NCBI RefSeq assembly: GCF_018069895.1
Contig: NZ_JAGQDH010000003.1
Span: forward strand, 1-64,000
Length of the DNA: 64,000 nt
Origin: Roseovarius autotrophicus
Lineage (GTDB): Bacteria > Pseudomonadota > Alphaproteobacteria > Rhodobacterales > Rhodobacteraceae
Direction of reading: 5' to 3'
How positions within the stretch are numbered: the first letter of the stretch is position 1; every line of letters begins with the position of its first letter. The notes beneath the pieces were generated by a model. That model worked only from the letters and a program-made list of their open reading frames with translations, searched no databases and was not told where the DNA came from. Positions 58,497 through 64,000 of the stretch are shown here, piece by piece. Made by a program: the position numbers and the translations under genes.

Positions 58497-60959
58497 ATGG
58501 CAGACATACCCGGAACGGCCCGCGTGGTGATCATCGGTGGCGGCGCGGTCGGCGCGTCCTGCCTTTATCATCTGGCCAAGGCAGGCTGGACGGATTGCGT
58601 TCTTCTGGAGAAGAACGAGCTGACCGCGGGCAGCACCTGGCACGCGGCGGGCAATGTGCCGACGTTCTCGACAAGCTGGTCGGTGATGAACATGCAGCGC
58701 TATTCGACCGAGCTTTACGCGCGGCTGGGCGCCGAGGTCGATTACCCGATGAATTATCATCAGACCGGCTCGATCCGCCTCGCGCATAGCCGCGAGCGGA
58801 TGCAGGAATTCGAGCGCGCCAAGGGGATGGGGCGCTATCAGGGCATGGATCTGGAGATCCTCGGCGTGGAGGAGATCAAGACGCGCTATCCCTTCATCGA
58901 AACGCATGACCTTGCCGGCGCGCTCTATGATCCGAACGACGGCGATATCGACCCCGCGCAACTGACCCAGGCGCTGGCCAAGGGCGCCCGCGAGATGGGG
59001 GCGAAAGTGCTCCGCTTCTGCCCTGCCACGGGCGTGCGGCGGGAAAACGGTGAATGGATCGTCGAGACCGAAAAGGGCGAGATTCGCTGCGAGATCGTAG
59101 TGAACGCCGCCGGGTATTATGCGCAGCGTGTCGGCGAATGGTTCAAGCCCTATGGCGGGCGCACCGTGCCGATGATGGTGATGAGCCATCAATACCTGCT
59201 GTCCGAGGAAATCCCCGAGATCGAGGCCTGGTCCCGCGAGGTGGGCCACAAGCTGCCGCTGTTGCGCGATGTGGACGTGTCCTATTACCTGCGGCAGGAA
59301 AAGCACGGCTTCAACCTCGGCCCCTATGAGCCGCGCTGCCGCGCCCACTGGATCGACCCCTCCGATCCCATGCCCGACGATTTCAGCTTTCAGCTCTGGC
59401 AAGAGGATATAGACCGGATCGAGGAGATCGTGACCGATGCCATGGCGCGCGTGCCGCTTCTGGGCACCGCCGGCATCAGCAAGATCATCAACGGCCCCAT
59501 CCCCTATGCGCCGGACGGGATGCCTTTGCTTGGCCCCATGCCCGGTGTGCCAAATGCATTCGAGGCCTGTGTCTTTACCTTCGGCATCGCGCAGGGCGGT
59601 GGCGCGGGCAAGGTGCTGGCGGAATGGGTGACGGAGGGCGCGACCGAGTGGGACATGTGGTCGTGCGATCCGCGCCGCTACACCGATTACACCGATCCCG
59701 ACTATTGCGTTCAGAAGGGGATGGAGGTTTACGGCCACGAATACGCCATGCATTTCCCCTGGCACCGCTGGCCCGCCGCCCCCGACCGCAAGCTTTCGCC
59801 CCTGCATGACCGGATCAAGGCGCTGGGCGGGCAGATGGGGGCCTATAACGGCTGGGAGCGCGCCAACTGGTTCGCGCAGCCGGGCGACGACACATCCGAG
59901 GCGGCGACGCAGACCTGGGATCGCGCCGGGCCGTGGGAGGCGCGCATCAGGGAGGAATGCGAGGCCGTGCGCGATGCCTGCGGTATCCTCGATCTACCGG
60001 GCTTCTCGCGCTTCAACATCGAAGGGGCGGGGGCCGCCGAGTGGCTTGCCGCGCAGATCACCGGCGTGGTGCCGCGCGTGGGGCGCATCGGGCTGGTCTA
60101 TTTCGCCGATGACCGGGGCCGTATCCTCACAGAGATGTCGGTAGTGCGCCACCGCGACGACCTGATGACGCTGATCACCGCCGCCGCCGCCGAATGGCAC
60201 GATTACGAATTGCTGGCGCGGCGGCTGGAAGGGGCCAAGGGGATCAACCTCACCAATCGCACCCGTGAATACATGACGCAGATCCTTGCGGGGCCTGCCT
60301 CGCGCGCGCTGCTGTCCGATATCTGCGATGCGGACCTGAGCCAGCCCTGGCTCACCCATCAGGCGACGGAAATCGCCGGACATTGGGCGCGGCTGGTGCG
60401 GGTCTCTTTTACCGGCGAACTGGGCTGGGAAATCCACACGAAGACCCCCGACACCGCCGCCGTTTTCGATGCCGTCTGGCAGGCGGGGCAGGCGCATGGG
60501 CTGCGGCCCTTCGGCATGTGGGCGCTCAACAGCTTGCGCATCGAAAAGGGCTATCGCGCGTGGAAGGGAGATCTTTCCACCGACTACTCCATGCTGGAGG
60601 GCGGGCTGGAGCGGTTCGTGAAATTCGACAAGCCGCAGGACTTTCCCGGCAAGGCCGCACTTCTGGCCGAGCGGCAGCGGGGCGTGAGCAAACGCTTTGT
60701 CACGCTGACCGTAGAGGCGGGGGCGGCGGACGCGCCCTATATGTCCACCCTCTGGCACGAGGGCGAAATCGTGGGCGAGACCACGTCGGGCGCCTGGGGC
60801 TACCGGGTGGGCGCGTCTGTCGCGCTGGGCATGCTGCGCGCCGATCTTGCGGTGTCGGGGACCGAAATCGAGGTCGAGATTTACGGCGAACGCTGTCGCG
60901 CCGTGGTGCAGCCCGACGGCCCGCTTTGGGACCCGGAAAACGCGCGGTTGCGGGCATGA
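58497..60959 (+). CDS. FAD-dependent dimethylglycine/sarcosine dehydrogenase-like protein with GcvT domain
   Basis: An 820-residue fusion. The N-terminal half has the FAD site VVIIGGGAVGASC (10-22), and TWHAAG with H49, the residue that in animal dimethylglycine dehydrogenase carries covalent FAD. The C-terminal half (about 425-800) is a GCV_T-type tetrahydrofolate domain that takes the methyl carbon as methylene-THF. It removes N-methyl groups from dimethylglycine, sarcosine or related amines. Its stop overlaps the next ATG (ATGA, 60956-60959). Exact substrate unproven. Confidence 0.85.
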   Translation: MADIPGTARVVIIGGGAVGASCLYHLAKAGWTDCVLLEKNELTAGSTWHAAGNVPTFSTSWSVMNMQRYSTELYARLGAEVDYPMNYHQTGSIRLAHSRERMQEFERAKGMGRYQGMDLEILGVEEIKTRYPFIETHDLAGALYDPNDGDIDPAQLTQALAKGAREMGAKVLRFCPATGVRRENGEWIVETEKGEIRCEIVVNAAGYYAQRVGEWFKPYGGRTVPMMVMSHQYLLSEEIPEIEAWSREVGHKLPLLRDVDVSYYLRQEKHGFNLGPYEPRCRAHWIDPSDPMPDDFSFQLWQEDIDRIEEIVTDAMARVPLLGTAGISKIINGPIPYAPDGMPLLGPMPGVPNAFEACVFTFGIAQGGGAGKVLAEWVTEGATEWDMWSCDPRRYTDYTDPDYCVQKGMEVYGHEYAMHFPWHRWPAAPDRKLSPLHDRIKALGGQMGAYNGWERANWFAQPGDDTSEAATQTWDRAGPWEARIREECEAVRDACGILDLPGFSRFNIEGAGAAEWLAAQITGVVPRVGRIGLVYFADDRGRILTEMSVVRHRDDLMTLITAAAAEWHDYELLARRLEGAKGINLTNRTREYMTQILAGPASRALLSDICDADLSQPWLTHQATEIAGHWARLVRVSFTGELGWEIHTKTPDTAAVFDAVWQAGQAHGLRPFGMWALNSLRIEKGYRAWKGDLSTDYSMLEGGLERFVKFDKPQDFPGKAALLAERQRGVSKRFVTLTVEAGAADAPYMSTLWHEGEIVGETTSGAWGYRVGASVALGMLRADLAVSGTEIEVEIYGERCRAVVQPDGPLWDPENARLRA

Positions 60960-61852
60960 GCGCCATCACCCTTCTCGACGGCTCCATCGGGCAGGAACTG
61001 GTGCGCCGCGCGGGCGACCGGCCCACGCCGCTCTGGTCCACGCAGGCGATGATCGACCGGCCGGACCTCCTGCGCCAGGTGCATGACGCCTATTTCGCCG
61101 CTGGCGCCACGGTGGCCTCGACCAACACCTATGCGGTGCTGCCCGACCGGCTGATGCGCGCCGGGATCGCGGATCGTCTGGCTGAACTGACAGAAACGGC
61201 CGTCACCGCCGCCCGCGACGCGCGCGACGCTCATGGCGCGGGTCTTGTGGCAGGGACGATCGGGCCGCTTGTGGCGTCCTACCGCCCCGATCTCTGCCCG
61301 CCTGCGGCGGAGGCCGCGCGAATCTATGCCGGGCCGGTCGCGCTCCTTTCGCCCCATGTCGATCTGCTGCTCTTCGAGACCATGTCCTCGGTCGATCAGG
61401 CGCGCGGCGCACTTCTGGCAGCCGCAAACGCGCCTTGCCCCGTATGGCTCGCGGTCACGGTGATGGACGAGGACGGCACGCGCCTGCGCTCGGGCGAACC
61501 GGTGGGGGCGCTCGCCCCCCTGCTGGCCGAACACCGGCCCGACGCGCTCCTCGTCAACTGCACACGCCCCGAATCGGTCGCCCCGGCGCTGGGCACCCTC
61601 CGGGGTTTTGGCCTGCCATTCGGGGCCTATGCCAACGGCTTTACCCGCATCACCGAGGGTTTCCTGACCGATGCGCCCACGGTCGATGCGCTTCAGGCGC
61701 GCCGCGATCTATCGCCCGCCGCCTATGCCGAACACACGATGGGCTGGATAGGCCAAGGGGCCACCATCGTCGGCGGCTGCTGCGAGGTCGGCCCCGAGCA
61801 CATTGCCGAATTGGCGCGCCGCATCCGCGAGGCTGGCCATGAGATTGTCTGA
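60956..61852 (+). CDS. homocysteine S-methyltransferase family protein (BHMT-like)
   Basis: A 298-residue TIM-barrel enzyme. The three zinc Cys residues are in place: C202 (LVNC) and C275-C276 (GGCCEVGP). The N-terminus LLDGSIGQELVRR is family-like. Members move a methyl group to homocysteine from betaine or S-methylmethionine, giving methionine. Lying between two demethylating dehydrogenases, a betaine-type donor (or dimethylsulfonio-compound) is likely, which would supply dimethylglycine to its neighbours; this is inference. Confidence 0.82.
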   Translation: MSAITLLDGSIGQELVRRAGDRPTPLWSTQAMIDRPDLLRQVHDAYFAAGATVASTNTYAVLPDRLMRAGIADRLAELTETAVTAARDARDAHGAGLVAGTIGPLVASYRPDLCPPAAEAARIYAGPVALLSPHVDLLLFETMSSVDQARGALLAAANAPCPVWLAVTVMDEDGTRLRSGEPVGALAPLLAEHRPDALLVNCTRPESVAPALGTLRGFGLPFGAYANGFTRITEGFLTDAPTVDALQARRDLSPAAYAEHTMGWIGQGATIVGGCCEVGPEHIAELARRIREAGHEIV

Positions 61853-61881
61853 GTTTTTCACTGTTCCACAAATACTCCGGG

Positions 61882-61903
61882 GAGCGCGAGGGGCTGGCCC
61901 CTC
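61882..61903 (+). other. GC-rich hairpin in the intercistronic gap
   Basis: GAGGGG (61888-61893) and CCCCTC (61898-61903) pair around CTGG, with outer GAGC/GCTC bases extending it after a two-base bulge. It is preceded by AATACTCCGGGG, a string I associate with recurring intergenic elements in roseobacters. No T-run. It may reduce read-through to the next gene. Confidence 0.35.
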
Positions 61904-61930
61904 GCTCCGCCGCCTGACAGGAGCGAAACG

Positions 61931-64000
61931 ATGAGCGATCTTCCCAAACAGGCCCGCGTGGTCATCATCGGCGGTGGCGTGGTGGGCTGTTCGGTGGCCT
62001 GGCACCTGACCAAACTGGGCTGGTCCGATGTGGTTCTGCTGGAACGCAAGGCGCTCACCTCCGGTACCACATGGCACGCGGCGGGGTTGATCGGGCAGTT
62101 GCGCGCCTCCGCCAACATGACCCGCCTCGCGCGCTATTCGGCAGAGCTTTATACCGGGCTCGAGGCTGAGACGGGCGTGGCCACGGGGTTTCGCCAGGTG
62201 GGCTCGATCTCGGCGGCGCTGACGGCGGAGCGGCTCGAGGAGTTGAAGCGTAGCGCCGCCATGGCGCGCGCCTTCGGCGTGCCGGTGGAAGAGCTTTCGC
62301 CCACAGAGATCGGCGCGCGCTATCCGCATCTTAACCTCGCGGGGGTGACGGGCGGTGTCTGGCTGCCCACCGATGGGCAGGCGGATCCCGCCAATATTGC
62401 GCTGGCGCTGGCCAGGGGCGCGCGGATGCGCGGCGCGCGGGTGCAGGAGAGGGTCAAGGTCACGGGGATCGCCCGCGCGGGGCGTCGCGTGACGGGGGTT
62501 GACTGGCAAGGCGAGGATGGCAGCGCGGGCCATATCGCCTGCGACATGATCGTCAATTGCGCGGGCATGTGGGGGCATGAGGTGGGGCGCATGGCGGGCA
62601 CCAATGTGCCGCTGCATGCCTGCGAGCATTTCTATATCGTGTCCGAGCCGATCGCGGGCCTCACGCAATTGCCGGTGCTGCGGGTGCCGGATGAATGTGC
62701 CTATTACAAGGAGGATGCAGGCAAGATCATGCTGGGCGCGTTCGAGCCGGTGTCAAAACCCTGGGGGATGAATGGCATCCCCGAGAGTTTTGAATTTGAC
62801 CAGTTGCCCGAGGATTTCGACCATTTCGAGCCGATCCTGGAGGCGGCGGTGAACCGGATGCCGATGCTGGCGGAGGCGGGAATTCACACGTTCTTTAACG
62901 GTCCGGAAAGTTTTACCCCCGATGATGCCTATCATCTGGGGCTTTGCCCCGAGATGGACAATGTCTGGGTGGCCGCCGGGTTCAACTCCATCGGCATCCA
63001 GTCGGCCGGGGGGGCGGGGCATGCGCTGTCGCTCTGGATGGAGGAAGGAGAACGACCGTTTGATCTGGGTGATGTGGATATTGCACGGATGCAGCTGTTT
63101 CAGGGCAATCGGCAGTATCTCTTTGATCGCTCCACGGAGACGCTGGGCCTGCTTTATGCCGATCACTATCCGTATCGGCAAAAGGCCACGGCGCGCGGTG
63201 TGCGGCGCACGCCGTTTCATGCGCAACTCCTGGCCCAAGGTGCTGTCATGGGCGAATTGGCGGGCTGGGAGCGGGCCAATTGGTATGCCGCGCCGGGGCA
63301 GGAGCGGGCGTATCAATATTCGTGGAAGCGGCAGAACTGGTTTGACAATGCCGGGGCCGAGGCGCGCGCCATTCGCGGGGCCGTGGGCATGTATGACATG
63401 TCGAGCTTCGGCAAGCTGCGGGTCGAGGGGCCGGATGCCGAGGCGTTTCTCAACCATGTCTGCGGGGCGGATATGTCTGTGGCGCCGGGGCGGATTGTCT
63501 ATACGCAATTCCTCAACGCGCGTGGCGGCATCGAGGCCGATGTGACGGTGACGCGGCTGAGCGAGAGTGCCTATCTGGTGGTCACCCCCGCCGCGACGCG
63601 GCTGGCGGATGAAACATGGCTGCGGCGGCATGTGGGCGGGCGGATGGTCGTGATCACCGATCTGACCGCAGCGGAGGGGGTGCTGGCGGTGATGGGCCCA
63701 CGGGCGCGCGGCCTCTTGCGCGCGGTCTCGCCCGATGATTTCTCGAACGCGGCGCATCCCTTTGGTCAGGCCCGGCAGATCGAGATCGGCATGGGCGTGG
63801 CGCGGGCGCATCGCGTGTCCTATGTGGGCGAGTTGGGATGGGAAATCTATGTGAGCGCCGAGATGTGCGGTCATGTGTTTGAGGCGCTGATGGAGGCGGG
63901 GGCGGAGCATGGGCTAAAGCTCTGCGGGATGCACGCGATGGACAGTTGCCGCATCGAGAAGGCGTTTCGCCATTTTGGCCATGATATCACCTGCGAGGAT
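61931..64000 (+). CDS. second FAD-dependent GcvT-fused dimethylglycine/sarcosine dehydrogenase (3' end outside window)
   Basis: The frame stays open from ATG 61931 to the window edge, giving 690 residues. It begins MSDLPKQARVVIIGGGVVGC, with the FAD site at 10-20 and TWHAAG holding H49; the GcvT domain follows from about residue 430 (with GWERANWYA at its start, as in the paralogue). It shares domain layout with the 820-residue gene but differs clearly in sequence, so the two probably act on successive substrates (for instance dimethylglycine then sarcosine). About 120 residues are missing at the end. Confidence 0.85.
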   Translation, partial: MSDLPKQARVVIIGGGVVGCSVAWHLTKLGWSDVVLLERKALTSGTTWHAAGLIGQLRASANMTRLARYSAELYTGLEAETGVATGFRQVGSISAALTAERLEELKRSAAMARAFGVPVEELSPTEIGARYPHLNLAGVTGGVWLPTDGQADPANIALALARGARMRGARVQERVKVTGIARAGRRVTGVDWQGEDGSAGHIACDMIVNCAGMWGHEVGRMAGTNVPLHACEHFYIVSEPIAGLTQLPVLRVPDECAYYKEDAGKIMLGAFEPVSKPWGMNGIPESFEFDQLPEDFDHFEPILEAAVNRMPMLAEAGIHTFFNGPESFTPDDAYHLGLCPEMDNVWVAAGFNSIGIQSAGGAGHALSLWMEEGERPFDLGDVDIARMQLFQGNRQYLFDRSTETLGLLYADHYPYRQKATARGVRRTPFHAQLLAQGAVMGELAGWERANWYAAPGQERAYQYSWKRQNWFDNAGAEARAIRGAVGMYDMSSFGKLRVEGPDAEAFLNHVCGADMSVAPGRIVYTQFLNARGGIEADVTVTRLSESAYLVVTPAATRLADETWLRRHVGGRMVVITDLTAAEGVLAVMGPRARGLLRAVSPDDFSNAAHPFGQARQIEIGMGVARAHRVSYVGELGWEIYVSAEMCGHVFEALMEAGAEHGLKLCGMHAMDSCRIEKAFRHFGHDITCED

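Overview
The window looks like the chromosome of a member of the Rhodobacteraceae (Roseobacter group, Alphaproteobacteria). The evidence is the high GC, third-position GC bias, the sequence character of the housekeeping proteins, ribosomal promoters of the TTGxxx-N17-TATAGx type, and gene sets typical of marine roseobacters: TIGR02186/TauE, a GFA-like protein, an H-type lectin, and GcvT-fused dimethylglycine/sarcosine dehydrogenases. No taxonomic search could be run, so genus is not claimed.

Layout. 1-751: tail of a membrane protein and a short HPF/RaiA-like protein. About 800-9339: a degraded lambda-like prophage, read on the minus strand and ending beside tRNA-Arg(CCU). It keeps tail genes (end of the tape measure, two tail proteins, a BR0599-like protein, two small proteins, a tail-tip protein with a von Willebrand A domain), then a capsid gene without its start and two head-tail genes. 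The tail-tip gene is frameshifted, and the tape measure is cut by an IS4-type element that has itself lost the first catalytic region. 9514-13414: a MarR-type regulator with a large palindromic operator, a cytochrome P460-like protein, a redoxin, a LacI-type regulator and a 3-hydroxyisobutyrate-dehydrogenase-like enzyme. 13415-14020: IS256 debris and tRNA-Met.

14098-33420: housekeeping metabolism. Genes include hemC/hemE, cmk, pyrD, glmM, folC-accD, ilvD, xseA, purD, amn and an HU-type DNA-binding protein, mixed with several small unknown proteins. 33479-37871: a ribosomal protein operon (L29 to L30) with its own promoter, leader hairpin and terminator, cut off from the usual upstream (L16) and downstream (L15/SecY) genes. 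38010-40699: a GFA-like protein, a secreted vWA protein, an isomerase gene broken by an in-frame TGA, and rpmI-rplT with promoter and terminator. 40703-42746: thiC under a TPP riboswitch. 42879-47605: an epimerase, a TIGR02186/TauE pair, rimI-tsaB-nfuA and a universal stress protein. 47827-52960: the F1-ATPase operon atpHAGDC with promoter and strong terminator.

53029-57154: a lectin-domain protein, an MltB-type transglycosylase and RNase R. 57239-64000: a probable methylamine/betaine one-carbon unit. It has an XRE-cupin regulator behind a perfect palindrome, a LysE-type exporter, two FAD-dependent GcvT-fused demethylating dehydrogenases (the second runs off the window), and a homocysteine S-methyltransferase between them. 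Together these could strip methyl groups from betaine-type compounds and pass them to folate and to methionine. I saw no convincing wholly new system. The most notable items are the rearranged prophage with a vWA tail protein, the regulated MarR/P460/redoxin cluster, and the one-carbon cluster.
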